Notes under the pieces: model-generated
Told to the model about the DNA's origin: nothing
Seen by the model: the letters and a program-made list of their open reading frames with translations, nothing else
Databases searched by the model: none
Made by a program: the position numbers and the translations under genes
Part shown: positions 18,097 to 27,293 of the stretch, piece after piece
How positions within the stretch are numbered: the stretch's first letter is position 1
Layout: every line of letters starts with the position of its first letter
DNA from: Candidatus Frankia alpina
Lineage (GTDB): Bacteria > Actinomycetota > Actinomycetes > Frankiales > Frankiaceae
Reading direction: 5' to 3'
Assembly (NCBI RefSeq): GCF_902806485.1
Contig: NZ_CADCWT010000008.1
Coordinates: 1-54,290 of the forward strand
Length of the DNA stretch: 54,290 nucleotides

Positions 18097-21036
18097 CTAG
18101 CCGTTGCGCAGGGTCGTGAGCAGGCCTTCGAGTTCGTCGGGCATGACGAGCACGTCACGTGCCTTGGAGCCCTCGCTGGCCCCGACGATGCCCCGGCTCT
18201 CCATCAGGTCCATCAGCCGACCCGCCTTGGCGAACCCGACGCGCAGCTTGCGCTGCAGCATGGACGTGGAGCCGAACTGGGTGCTCACCACGAGCTCGAC
18301 GGCCTGCAGGAACAGCTGCAGATCGTCGCCGATCTCCTCGTCGATGTCCTTCTTCGCCTCACCGCCGCCGTCGAACACATCCTCGCGGAAGGCCGGTGGC
18401 GCCTGCTCCTTGGTGTGGTCGACGATCGCGGCGATCTCGTCCTCGGAGACGAAGGCGCCCTGGATACGGATCGGTTTGCCCGCGCCCATGGGAAGAAACA
18501 GCGCATCGCCCAGACCGACCAGCTTCTCGGCACCGGCCTGGTCGAGGATCGTGCGGCTGTCCGTAAGCGACGCGGTCGCGAACGCGAGCCGGGACGGCAC
18601 GTTCGCCTTGATCAGACCGGTCACCACGTCCACCGACGGGCGCTGGGTCGCCAGCACGAGGTGGATGCCGACCGCACGGGCCATCGCCGTGATCCGGCAG
18701 ATGGCGTCCTCGACGTCGCGCGGGGCGACCATCATCAGGTCGGCGAGCTCGTCGACGATGGTCAGGATGTACGGGTACGGCTTGTACACCCGCTCGGAAC
18801 CGGGCGGGGCGACGATCTCCCCGTTGCGGACCTTGCGGTTGAAGTCGTCGACGTGGCGCACCCCGCAGGCGGCGAGGTCTTCGTAGCGGTTCTCCATCTC
18901 CTTGACGACCCACTGCAGCGCGTCGGCCGCCTTCTTCGGATTCGTGATGATCGGCGTGATCAGGTGCGGGATGCCCTGGTAGTTCGTCAGCTCGACCCGC
19001 TTGGGGTCGACGAGCACCATGCGCACCTGGTCCGGCGTCGCGCGCGCCAGCACCGAGGTGATCAGCGTGTTGATGCACGTCGACTTGCCGGCGCCGGTCG
19101 CCCCGGCGATGAGGATGTGTGGCATCTTCGCCAGGTTCGCGAGCACATAGCCGCCCTCGATGTCCTTGCCGAGGCCGACGACCAGCGGATGGGAGTTCGC
19201 CAGCGCCTCACCGCTGCGCAGCACGTCGCCGAGCGACACCAGCTCGCGGTCGGTGTTGGGGATCTCAACGCCGACCGCGCTCTTGCCCGGGATCGGGCTG
19301 ATGATCCGGACGTCCGCGCTCTTGACCGCGTAGGCGATGTTCTTCGCGAGCTGGGTGATCCGCTCGACCTTCACCGCGGCGCCGAGCTCGACCTCATAGC
19401 GGGTCACCGTCGGACCGCGGGTAAAACCGGTGACCCGCGCATCGACCTTGAACTGCGCGAAGACGTCGGTGAGCGAGGCGATCACACCGTCGGTCGCGGC
19501 GGAACGGACCTTCGGTGGAGTGCCGGAACGCAGCAGTGTCGGCGACGGCAGGGCGTAGTCGCCGTCGATCGGCGGGACCAGATGCTGGATCTCGTCCGAG
19601 GCGCTCGGGGACCCCGCCCCGGGCACGCCGCTCGCCGTGTCGGCGGCGCCGGCGGTCACCTTCGCCGCCCGCGTCCGCCCGCGCCGCGCAGCAGCCCCTG
19701 CGGCCGAGCGCGCCGCCAAGGCGGGGCCCGCCCCGGCCGGGCCGGCCACCGGGTCTTCGTCGTCGGACCCGCCGGCGTAACCGGTGTCGGCCTCGGGGCC
19801 GGCGAGCTCGCCGAACAGGTCGAGGGTGAGGTCGCCGGCCGCGGACTCGCCGTCGACCGCCTCGGCATCCGCGGCGACGCCGCGCCGGGATCGACGCCGG
19901 GACCGGCCGCCGCCCTGCTCGGCCTCGATGTCGAACACCTCGCGCGTGCCCGGACCGGCCAGGCCAGCGCCGTCGGGGCCAGCGCCGTCGGGGCCCGCCG
20001 GGCCGGGGAGCTCGGTGCCCGCCCGGCCCCGGCGGCGGCCCCGCGCCGGCCTGGTGCCCCCGGCGGCGTCCGCGTCGAGCAGGTCGTCAGCGAGCGCCGG
20101 ATCGCCGAGATCGCCAAGATCGCCGTAGTCGGAGTCGTAGCCGTCGTCGAGACGCGCTCGCGCCGCGGGATCGCGCACACCGGCGGTGAGCCGGTCGACG
20201 AGCTCGGCGAGCCGCTCGAGCACCTGCCGGATCGGCGTCGCGGTGATCACCAGCACGCCGAATGCCGCGATCAGCAGCAGCAGCGGGACGGCGACAAAGG
20301 GCGTCACGGCACTCGCGAGTGGCAGGCCGCCGAGCAGGCCGACGAGGCCGCCGGCCCCCCGGACCCGGCCGACGCCGTCGGAGAAGTCGGGCAACCCGCG
20401 AGCGATGTGCACGACGCCGAGCAGGCCGACACCGAACGCGGCCCAGCCGATCACCACCCGGCCGCGGCTGTCGGGGTCGCTGGGCGCGCGCACGAGCCGC
20501 CAGGCAGCCCCCAGGCCGAACAACGGAAGCGCCCACGCCCCGGCGCCGACTAACAGCTCCAGGGCGGCGGCGGCGAAGGAGCCGACCGGCCCGCCCGCGG
20601 AGAACCAGACCGCGACGGCGGCCAGGATCGCCCCACCGAAGGCCGCAAGACCCAGCCCGTCGCGCCGGTGGGCGGGATCGATGCGCAGGTCGCGGGCGCC
20701 CCGCCCGGTGCGGCGCAGCATGGTGCCAAGCAGCGTCGCCGCGGTCATCCACACCTGGTAGACGGCCCGGACGACGGCCTGGCCGACCATCAGGCTCAGT
20801 GGTGGCCGGCGCTGCCGGTCCGGCGCTTTCGCCCGGCCAGCGGGCGCGGACCGGGTGGATCCCCCGGCTCGCGCCGCGCGGCCGCCCGCGGCCGTGCGGG
20901 CTTTACCGCTCGGGGCCGGGCGGCTCTTGCCGCCCGCGCCACCGCGCGCCGCTGTCTGACGCCCATCGCCCCCTGGCCGGGACGTGGCCGTCTCCGTCTG
21001 CACACGCGTACGCGCGTCACTGGTACGTGTGGCCAC
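18097..21036 (-). CDS. ftsK: DNA translocase FtsK/SpoIIIE
   Basis: A 979-residue septal DNA pump. After a basic, low-complexity N-terminal segment (residues 1-85) come about four transmembrane helices (roughly 120-270), then a long Ala/Gly/Arg-rich linker to about 510. The motor follows with Walker [11 protein letters not shown], Walker [14 protein letters not shown], the AQRPS-like stretch [13 protein letters not shown] and a C-terminal gamma DNA-reading domain ([20 protein letters not shown]). The open frame begins at 21141, but the upstream part is not protein-like. GTG at 21034-21036 was chosen, and the exact start is uncertain. Confidence 0.95.
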   Translation of the reverse strand: MATRTSDARTRVQTETATSRPGGDGRQTAARGGAGGKSRPAPSGKARTAAGGRAARAGGSTRSAPAGRAKAPDRQRRPPLSLMVGQAVVRAVYQVWMTAATLLGTMLRRTGRGARDLRIDPAHRRDGLGLAAFGGAILAAVAVWFSAGGPVGSFAAAALELLVGAGAWALPLFGLGAAWRLVRAPSDPDSRGRVVIGWAAFGVGLLGVVHIARGLPDFSDGVGRVRGAGGLVGLLGGLPLASAVTPFVAVPLLLLIAAFGVLVITATPIRQVLERLAELVDRLTAGVRDPAARARLDDGYDSDYGDLGDLGDPALADDLLDADAAGGTRPARGRRRGRAGTELPGPAGPDGAGPDGAGLAGPGTREVFDIEAEQGGGRSRRRSRRGVAADAEAVDGESAAGDLTLDLFGELAGPEADTGYAGGSDDEDPVAGPAGAGPALAARSAAGAAARRGRTRAAKVTAGAADTASGVPGAGSPSASDEIQHLVPPIDGDYALPSPTLLRSGTPPKVRSAATDGVIASLTDVFAQFKVDARVTGFTRGPTVTRYEVELGAAVKVERITQLAKNIAYAVKSADVRIISPIPGKSAVGVEIPNTDRELVSLGDVLRSGEALANSHPLVVGLGKDIEGGYVLANLAKMPHILIAGATGAGKSTCINTLITSVLARATPDQVRMVLVDPKRVELTNYQGIPHLITPIITNPKKAADALQWVVKEMENRYEDLAACGVRHVDDFNRKVRNGEIVAPPGSERVYKPYPYILTIVDELADLMMVAPRDVEDAICRITAMARAVGIHLVLATQRPSVDVVTGLIKANVPSRLAFATASLTDSRTILDQAGAEKLVGLGDALFLPMGAGKPIRIQGAFVSEDEIAAIVDHTKEQAPPAFREDVFDGGGEAKKDIDEEIGDDLQLFLQAVELVVSTQFGSTSMLQRKLRVGFAKAGRLMDLMESRGIVGASEGSKARDVLVMPDELEGLLTTLRNG

Positions 21037-21150
21037 TGTCGAAACAGTACACAGGGACGCGGCCGAGTCCCTGCAACCCCGACGAACCGGGCGCGCCGTA
21101 CTGGGCACACTCACCCGCACGGGCGGGCGAGGATGGGCCACCCCGGCAGG

Positions 21151-22836
21151 TCAAACCTCCAGGACCACCGGAATGATCATCGGACGGCGACGGTAGTGCT
21201 CGTTGACCCAGCGGCCGACCGTACGCCGCACGAGCTGCTGCAGGGCCGCGGTGTCGTTCATCCCGCCGCGCATCGCGTCCGCCAGCCCGTCGCTGACCAG
21301 CCGGGCCACCGAGTCGAAGGTGGCGGGCGAGTCGGTGAAGCCGCGGGCGGACAGGTCGGGGCCGATGATGACCTTGCCCGCGGCGGCATCCACCACGACG
21401 GTGATCGTGATGAAGCCCTCCTCACCGAGGATCCGGCGGTCCTTCAGGCTCGGCTCACCGACGTCGCCGACCGCGGCGCCGTCGACGTAGACGAAACCGC
21501 AGGGCACCGCGCCGGTGATGCGCGCCCGACCGTCGAGCAGGTCGATGACCATGCCGTCCTCGGCGAGAACCACATGGTCGACGGGCACGCCCGTGGCCTC
21601 GGCGAGCTTCGCGTGCGCCCGCAGATGGCGCCACTCGCCGTGCACCGGCATGACGTTGGACGGACGGGTGGCGTTGAGGACGTAGAGCAGCTCGCCCGCC
21701 GGGGCGTGGCCGGAGGTGTGCACCTTGGCGACACCCTTGTGGACGACCTTCGCGCCATAGCGGGTCAGGCCGTTGATGACCCGGAAGACCGCGTTCTCGT
21801 TGCCGGGGATGAGGCTGGACGCCAGCACGACGGTGTCCCCGGCCTGAATGCGGATCTGGTGGTCACGGTTGGCCATCCGGGACAGCGCCGACAGCGGCTC
21901 GCCCTGCGACCCGGTGGAGATCAGGCAGATGTTGCGGTCGGGCAGCGAGTCCACGTCCCGGGCGTCGATGATCAGACCCGGCGGCACCCGCAGCAGGCCG
22001 AGGTCCCGCGCCACGCCCATGTTGCGCACCATCGAGCGGCCGACGAAGCAGACCGAGCGGCCATGCGTCTCGGCGGCGTCGAGCACCTGTTGCACCCGGT
22101 GCACGTGGCTGGCGAAACAAGCGACGATGATCCGGCGGGTCGCGTCCCGGAAGATCCCGTCAATCACCGGGGCGATCTCCCGCTCCGAGCTGACGAATCC
22201 GGGCACCTCGGCGTTGGTCGAGTCGGACAGCAGCAGGTCCACGCCCTCGCGACCGAGCCGGGCGAAGCCGCCGAGATCGGTGAGCCGGCCGTCGAGCGGA
22301 AGCTGGTCCATCTTGAAGTCGCCGGTGTGCAGAACGAGGCCGGCGTCGGTACGGATGGCGACGGCCACCGCGTCCGGAATCGAGTGGTTGACCGCGAAGA
22401 ACTCGCACTCGAACGGCCCGTAGGTGTGTCGCTCCTCCTCGCGGATCTCCTGCGTGACCGCCTTGATCCGGTGCTCGGCGAGCTTCGCGCTCAGCAACGC
22501 CAGGGTGAGGCGGGTGCCGATGATCGGGATGTCGCGCCGCTCTCGCAGCAGGTACGGGACCGCGCCGATGTGGTCCTCGTGCGCGTGGGTGAGGATCAGC
22601 GCGTCGATGTCGCCCAGCCGGTCCCGGATGGCGGTGAAGTCCGGCAGGATCAGGTCGACCCCGGGTTGGAAGTCCTCCGGGAACAACACGCCGCAGTCGA
22701 CGATCAACAGCCGGCCGGCGTGTTCGAAGACGGTCATGTTGCGGCCGATCTCGCCGACCCCGCCGAGCGGGATGATGCGCAGCCCGTCCGCGCGCAGCGG
22801 CGGCGGGGGGCCGTAGTCGGGGTGCGGGCGGCTCAT
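21151..22836 (-). CDS. rnj: Ribonuclease J (beta-CASP metallo-hydrolase)
   Basis: A 561-residue RNase J, a zinc-dependent 5' exo- and endonuclease for mRNA decay and rRNA maturation. Visible are the metallo-beta-lactamase motif THAHEDHIG near residue 84, the LHTGDFKMD and LLSDSTNAE motifs, the beta-CASP ISTGSQGEP and the C-terminal HTSGHAP and MPVHGEWRHL. Its ATG overlaps the dapA stop in an ATGA junction (22833-22836), indicating coupled translation, an arrangement conserved in actinobacteria. Confidence 0.97.
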   Translation of the reverse strand: MSRPHPDYGPPPPLRADGLRIIPLGGVGEIGRNMTVFEHAGRLLIVDCGVLFPEDFQPGVDLILPDFTAIRDRLGDIDALILTHAHEDHIGAVPYLLRERRDIPIIGTRLTLALLSAKLAEHRIKAVTQEIREEERHTYGPFECEFFAVNHSIPDAVAVAIRTDAGLVLHTGDFKMDQLPLDGRLTDLGGFARLGREGVDLLLSDSTNAEVPGFVSSEREIAPVIDGIFRDATRRIIVACFASHVHRVQQVLDAAETHGRSVCFVGRSMVRNMGVARDLGLLRVPPGLIIDARDVDSLPDRNICLISTGSQGEPLSALSRMANRDHQIRIQAGDTVVLASSLIPGNENAVFRVINGLTRYGAKVVHKGVAKVHTSGHAPAGELLYVLNATRPSNVMPVHGEWRHLRAHAKLAEATGVPVDHVVLAEDGMVIDLLDGRARITGAVPCGFVYVDGAAVGDVGEPSLKDRRILGEEGFITITVVVDAAAGKVIIGPDLSARGFTDSPATFDSVARLVSDGLADAMRGGMNDTAALQQLVRRTVGRWVNEHYRRRPMIIPVVLEV

Positions 22837-23798
22837 GAGACCTCACCCGCCGCCACGACGGCGAGCCCGGCCGGCGCCTGGCGCGCGCCGGTTCCGCGCG
22901 GGCCGCCGACATCCAGCGTCGCCTCGGCGAGGTCGACACGTAGCCGCGCGACCTCGGCGGGGGTGGCGTCGACCAGCGGCGGTCGGACCGGACCAGCCGG
23001 CAGCCCGGCAAGCCGCAGCGCGGCCTTTGCCAAGATCACCCCCTGGGTTCGGAAGATTCCCTCATACGCGGGCAGCAAGCCCTGATGCAGCGCGATCGCC
23101 CGACCCACCTCACCGGCCCCAATGGCCTCGATCATGGCACGGATCGCCGGGGTGGCCACGTGCGAAACAACGCTGACGACCCCACAGGCCCCGATGGACA
23201 GAAGCGGCAGGGTGAGCGCGTCCGTGCCGGAGTAATACGCCAGATTCGTCCGCGCCATCACCCAGGAGGAGGCGGCCAGGTCGTCCTTGGCGTCCTTGAC
23301 CGCGACGATACGCGGGTGTTCAGCCAGCCGCATCAGGGTGTCGGTCGCCACCGGCACCCCCGTCCGGCCGGGAATGTCATAGATCATAAGAGGCAGCCCG
23401 GTCGCGTCGGCGACGGTGGTGAAGTGCAGCGCGAGCCCGGCCTGCGGCGGCTTGCTGTAATACGGCGCGACGACGAGCAGCCCCTGAGCGCCCGCGGCCT
23501 CGGCCGCCCGGGCAAGCTCCACCGTGTGGGCGGTGTCGTTGGTCCCGACACCGGCGACGACGCGGGCACGCCCGACCACGGCCTCGACGACCACGCGCAC
23601 CAGGCGGGCTTTCTCCGCATCGGTCGTGGTCGGCGACTCCCCGGTGGTGCCGTTGATGACGAGCGCCTCGTTGCCCGCGTCCACCAGCCGGACCGCGAGC
23701 TGCGCGGCACCCGCTTCGTCGAGAGCGCCGTTCGCCAGGAACGGCGTGATCATCGCCGTGATCATGCGCCCGAACGGCGCCGGCGGCAACACTGACAT
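22833..23798 (-). CDS. dapA: 4-hydroxy-tetrahydrodipicolinate synthase
   Basis: A 321-residue class I aldolase that condenses pyruvate with aspartate semialdehyde at the entry of the lysine/diaminopimelate pathway. The family motifs are present: VINGTTGESPT, the active-site tyrosine in MIYDIPGRTG and the Schiff-base lysine in IVAVKDAKDD. The ATG at 23796-23798 was chosen; the longer frame to 24209 is not protein-like. The last 30 residues are Ala/Gly-rich. dapB, the next enzyme, is also in this window at 37.7 kb. Confidence 0.96.
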   Translation of the reverse strand: MSVLPPAPFGRMITAMITPFLANGALDEAGAAQLAVRLVDAGNEALVINGTTGESPTTTDAEKARLVRVVVEAVVGRARVVAGVGTNDTAHTVELARAAEAAGAQGLLVVAPYYSKPPQAGLALHFTTVADATGLPLMIYDIPGRTGVPVATDTLMRLAEHPRIVAVKDAKDDLAASSWVMARTNLAYYSGTDALTLPLLSIGACGVVSVVSHVATPAIRAMIEAIGAGEVGRAIALHQGLLPAYEGIFRTQGVILAKAALRLAGLPAGPVRPPLVDATPAEVARLRVDLAEATLDVGGPRGTGARQAPAGLAVVAAGEVS

Positions 23799-24260
23799 AC
23801 CGGTCACGCTAGAGCACACCTCCGACATCATCTCTCCGGCCGACGCGGAGCGCCGACCACCGAACAAACCACCCATGCTTCTACCCGGCGCCGCGGGGCA
23901 CCCAGCGCGAGCCCATCGTCCGCCCGACCCGCCGCGCCGGCCAGGCCAACGCGGCCCGCGCAGGGCAGATCCGCCCGGATCGGACATCACCGCCGCACCG
24001 GGACGGGAACCGCCGCGTCGGACCGGGCCGCTGCCACCGCCGAGCGCCACGACCACGACCTCATCCGGTCCGGTCCGGTCCGACAGCAGGCCGACGACCC
24101 GGACGATCATCCGGCTCGATCCACCGCCGTCGCCGTCGGCCGCGGTGACAAACAGTCGAAAGCTCCGCGCCGCCGGCGGTCGCCGACGCCAGGCCCGACA
24201 CGGCCGCACAGGCCACCATCCGGCAAACGGACGAAGAGCGGTGAACAGAGGCGAGAAAGA

Positions 24261-24455
24261 CTAGTGCGCGCGAACGGACCCCCCGGACGCCCGACCAGGC
24301 AATCCCAGCCCTGACGCGCTCCCGCGGCCGCCCACGCCCAGCATGTTGTGGTCCAGCCGCAACCACAGGTCCCGGCGGCCCAGGCGCACCAGCGATCGCA
24401 ATCCACCGGAACGGAGCGTGCCGAGTGCCACACCCGGGCCGTAGTTCTTCGGCAT
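24261..24455 (-). CDS. Possible small basic protein
   Basis: A 64-residue open frame, MPKNYGPGVALGTLRSGG and onward, with the coding-like segment LRSLVRLGRRDLWLRLDHNML. Third codon positions are strongly G/C, as in real genes here. It starts with ATG, but the upstream GGGACGGTGGCGG is only a weak ribosome site. No family was recognised. It follows another small frame by 21 nt. It may be a genuine small gene or the tail of a lost one. Confidence 0.38.
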   Translation of the reverse strand: MPKNYGPGVALGTLRSGGLRSLVRLGRRDLWLRLDHNMLGVGGRGSASGLGLPGRASGGSVRAH

Positions 24456-24476
24456 CCGCCACCGTCCCGTTCGCCG

Positions 24477-24659
24477 CTACAGAGCTTCCAGCGTACCGCC
24501 ACCAAGCCGATCAGGGACGGTCACGGCGTCTTCCGCAGGCCACGCGGGCGGATCGGTCGCCGCGGCGAAGGATGCGAGCAGCAGCGTCTCGGAGCTGCTG
24601 AGGGGGCGGACGCCATCAGCGCCAGCCTCCGCCCTCGACGGCTCCCCTCGGCTGCACAA
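24477..24659 (-). CDS. Possible small hypothetical protein
   Basis: A 60-residue frame starting with TTG and ending GGGTLEAL. The middle part (LSSSETLLLASFAAATDPPAW) looks protein-like, and third-position GC is moderately high. No family or ribosome site is convincing. It lies just downstream of ackA on the same strand. Confidence 0.28.
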   Translation of the reverse strand: MCSRGEPSRAEAGADGVRPLSSSETLLLASFAAATDPPAWPAEDAVTVPDRLGGGTLEAL

Positions 24660-24690
24660 ATCAGGAGATTACCGCCTCACCCGACGCCGC

Positions 24691-25830
24691 TCACCCAGTG
24701 CCACCGGCGAGGACGCTCCGGACCCCCCGAACGATTTCCAGATCCTCCCGGGCGGCGAGGACGAGCGTGCGCACCGCGGCCCCCGCCACGCCGATCTCGC
24801 GGTCGACCGTCCCGTCGGCGGGCGCGCAGTTATGTGCCGGGTCGACGGCCACCCCCAGGTACCCGAGTCCCGCCGCGGCACCGGCGCGGACCGCCGCCGA
24901 GCCCTCCCCGACCCCGCCGGTGAACACCAGGGCGTCCAGCCCGCCGAGCGCCGCGGTCATCGCGGCGATCTGCGCCCGCAGCCGGTGCAGGTAAACGTCC
25001 AGCGCGAGTGCGCAGGCCGGGTCGCCACCGGCGGCGCCGGTGGCGACCACACGCAGATCCGCGGTGCCGGCGAGCCCGAGCAGCCCGGCCGAGCGGAACA
25101 GCGCATCGGTGAGCTCCGCCGCGCTCAGGCCGGCTTCGGTCTGCAGCCACAGCAGGGCGCCCGGGTCGACGCTGCCCGAACGAGTGCCCATCACCAGGCC
25201 CTCCAGCGGGGTGAAGCCCATCGTCGTGTCGACGCCGACCCCGTCCAGGACGGCGGCAAGCGACGCGCCCGAGCCCAGGTGGCAGGTCACGATGCGCCGA
25301 GCGCCGGTGAGGCGCGCCGCGCGGCGCGCGGCATGGGCGTGCGAGAGCCCGTGGAAGCCGTAACGGCGGATGCCGTACCTTTCCCGCCACCCCGCCGGCA
25401 GGGCGTAGGTCGCCGCCGCCGCCGGCAGCCGGCTGTGGAACGCCGTGTCGAAGCAGGCGACCTGAGCAGCCTCGGGAAGGGCCGCCCGCACCGCGTCGAG
25501 CGCGTCGAGCGCCGCCGGTTGGTGCAGCGGGGCGAGCGCGGTGAGCGCGGTGAGCGCGCGCAGCCGGCCGGCCACCTCCGCGTCGACGAGCACCGGCCGG
25601 GTGAACTCGGTGCCGCCGTGCACGATGCGGTGGCCGACCGCAGCCGGCTCGCCGTTCCCGGCGCCGGCGAGCTCGCCCAGCGCCGCGGCGAGCTCGGCCG
25701 GGTCGGCGCGGCCGGCGGGCGCGGCGAGATCCCGGGCGGCCAGCAGGACGTCGCGCGCATCGACCAGCCGCAGCTTGAGGCTGGCCGACCCGGCGTTGAC
25801 CACCAGGACGTTCGCCGTCGAGCCGGTCAC
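24691..25830 (-). CDS. ackA: Acetate kinase
   Basis: A 379-residue acetate kinase of the ASKHA fold, which interconverts acetyl phosphate plus ADP with acetate plus ATP. Motifs: VVNAGSASLKLRL at the start, GHRIVHGGTEF, YGFHGLSHAHAARRAA, the phosphate loop CHLGSGASLAAV, MGTRSGSVDPG and FTGGVGEGSAAVR. The open frame extends to 26091, but GTG at 25828-25830 gives the family start. No phosphotransacetylase gene is nearby. A 22-codon frame that looks like the C terminus of a phosphoketolase ends 2 nt upstream, suggesting that acetyl phosphate once came from Xfp encoded in the same operon. Confidence 0.93.
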   Translation of the reverse strand: MTGSTANVLVVNAGSASLKLRLVDARDVLLAARDLAAPAGRADPAELAAALGELAGAGNGEPAAVGHRIVHGGTEFTRPVLVDAEVAGRLRALTALTALAPLHQPAALDALDAVRAALPEAAQVACFDTAFHSRLPAAAATYALPAGWRERYGIRRYGFHGLSHAHAARRAARLTGARRIVTCHLGSGASLAAVLDGVGVDTTMGFTPLEGLVMGTRSGSVDPGALLWLQTEAGLSAAELTDALFRSAGLLGLAGTADLRVVATGAAGGDPACALALDVYLHRLRAQIAAMTAALGGLDALVFTGGVGEGSAAVRAGAAAGLGYLGVAVDPAHNCAPADGTVDREIGVAGAAVRTLVLAAREDLEIVRGVRSVLAGGTG

Positions 25831-25832
25831 CG

Positions 25833-25901
25833 TCAGTAGGGCCCGGTCCAGTCGCGGATCTGCGGGTCGTCCTCCAGCACTGCGTCGACGACGCTGGTCA
25901 T
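25833..25901 (-). pseudogene. Probable C-terminal remnant of phosphoketolase (22-codon ORF)
   Basis: A tiny frame with a strong ribosome site (GGGAGGAGG, 8 nt before ATG 25899-25901), ending LEDDPQIRDWTGPY. From memory, phosphoketolase (Xfp) proteins end in a similar EDxPxIRxWxWP-type sequence, and xfp-ackA is a common pair. The stop lies 2 nt before the ackA GTG. Most likely the body of xfp was deleted and its last codons remain, now possibly acting as a leader peptide that couples translation to ackA. The match is short, so this stays an inference. Confidence 0.5.
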
Positions 25902-25939
25902 CCGCCGGTCCTCCTCCCGCCGACCTGGCCCCGGCTGTC

Positions 25940-26794
25940 TCAGCCCTCCCCGACCAACGGACTGGACGCGACTTCCGTGCCGTCGTCGAGGGTGGAGATG
26001 CGGAAATCCGAGAAGACGTTGGGCGCCACCGCCTGCAGTTCGCGCAGAATCGTGACAGCGAGACCCCGAATCTCCACATCAGCGTGCTCACTGGCGCGCA
26101 TCGCGATGAAATGCCGCCACGCCCGGTAGTTCCCGGTGACGACGATGCGGGTCTCGGTCGCGTTCAACAGAACCGAGCGGGCGGCCTGCCGGGCCTGCTT
26201 GCGCCGTGAGGTGGGGGCGGAGATGTCGGCGAACCGCTTCTCCAGCCCCTCCAGCAGCCGGCCGTATGCCTCCAGGGACGCCGCTGCGGCCTGTTCGAAC
26301 AGCGCGTGCAGCTCCGGGTCGCCGGCCACGACCTCGGGCTCGACGATCGCCGCGTCGCGCTCGGGGACATACCGCTGGGACAGCTGGCTGTAGGAGAAAT
26401 GCCGGTGGCGGACCAGCTCGTGGGTGAGGCTGCGGGACACGCCGGTGAGGTAGAGCGAGACGGTGCCGTGTTCGAGCACCGACAGATGCCCCACGTCGAG
26501 GATGTGACGCAGGTAGCCGGCGTTGGTCGCGGTCGCCGGGTTGGGCTTGCTCCAGCTCTGGTAGCAGGCCCGGCCGGCAAACTCCGCCAACGCCTGGCCG
26601 CCGTCCGCATCGGTGCTCCACGGCACGTCCGCCGGCGGGAGGAACTCGGTCTTCGCGATCACCTGGACCCGCATCCGGGCGGTCGCCCGGCCGGCGGGCG
26701 CCACCGCGGACCCCGGCGACGCCGCGTCGGATACCGCCTGGGACGCCGTCCCGGAATTCGGTTCGGACGCCGGCTCGGACACTGCCACCTCCAT
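25940..26794 (-). CDS. thyX: Flavin-dependent thymidylate synthase ThyX
   Basis: A 284-residue FAD-dependent enzyme that methylates dUMP to dTMP using methylene-tetrahydrofolate and NADPH. The ThyX signature is clear in [14 protein letters not shown]. Other conserved parts are [25 protein letters not shown] and the C-terminal [14 protein letters not shown]. About 40 N-terminal residues are Ser/Ala/Pro-rich and not conserved, so the start could lie further in, for example at [11 protein letters not shown]. Adjacent to dapA in many actinobacteria, it is here separated from it by ackA. Confidence 0.95.
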   Translation of the reverse strand: MEVAVSEPASEPNSGTASQAVSDAASPGSAVAPAGRATARMRVQVIAKTEFLPPADVPWSTDADGGQALAEFAGRACYQSWSKPNPATATNAGYLRHILDVGHLSVLEHGTVSLYLTGVSRSLTHELVRHRHFSYSQLSQRYVPERDAAIVEPEVVAGDPELHALFEQAAAASLEAYGRLLEGLEKRFADISAPTSRRKQARQAARSVLLNATETRIVVTGNYRAWRHFIAMRASEHADVEIRGLAVTILRELQAVAPNVFSDFRISTLDDGTEVASSPLVGEG

Positions 26795-27293
26795 CGCCCA
26801 CCGCGGCCTCCCGGGGCGACCCTTGCCCCGGCGCGGACTTCGACCACGGTAGACGCTGCGATGCCCTCGGCGTACGCCGGACCTCGCGAACCTACGCCCG
26901 GCCGGGCAGGCACGGACCAGGGGGGCAGTCCGCAGTCAGCCGGAGCAGGCCGGCCAGCTTCGCCACAATCGGTCGAGCCGTGCCGCAATCAGTAGAGCGG
27001 GCCAGCAATCGCCCAACGCGGCCGGTGTCGGCACCCACTTACCCGTCCGGTCACGCGATCGGCGCACGGGGATTGGAGGCCTGCGCAGGCGTGGTACACC
27101 GGTTATGGGCGCCTCGCCAGTCCCCAACGGCGAGGAGTCGCAGTGCCCGCTCGCGCGGCGTGGCCTGGCGTGGTCGGGGGTCTCCGCCCCCGTCAATCCC
27201 CGGCCGCCCAGCCACGTCGCGGCGGGCAGCCCTCCCCGCGATGGCGCGGCGGTCCCCACCCGCCGCGCGCATCCGGAATCCGCTTCTTTCCCG
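26795..27293. other. Intergenic region between hisS and thyX
   Basis: About 500 bp with no supportable gene. It includes a perfect 12-bp palindrome GCCTGCGCAGGC at 27079-27090 and presumably the thyX promoter. No tRNA or riboswitch fold was recognised. Confidence 0.5.

Larger units (their letters stand above)
23799..24690. other. Long intergenic region between ackA and dapA
   Basis: About 890 bp. The part next to dapA (23799-24260) holds only long antisense-type open frames with arginine/proline-rich, non-protein-like content, and presumably contains the dapA-rnj promoter. The remainder carries two small minus-strand frames, listed separately, of uncertain reality. Conserved order elsewhere places thyX directly before dapA, so this region and ackA look like an insertion or rearrangement between those two genes. 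Confidence 0.45.

Noticed and set aside
18013..20553. 846-codon plus-strand open frame opposite ftsK
   Set aside because: It is a mirror of ftsK caused by high GC at third positions; its translation is Arg/His/Asp-rich with no domain, while ftsK is unmistakable.
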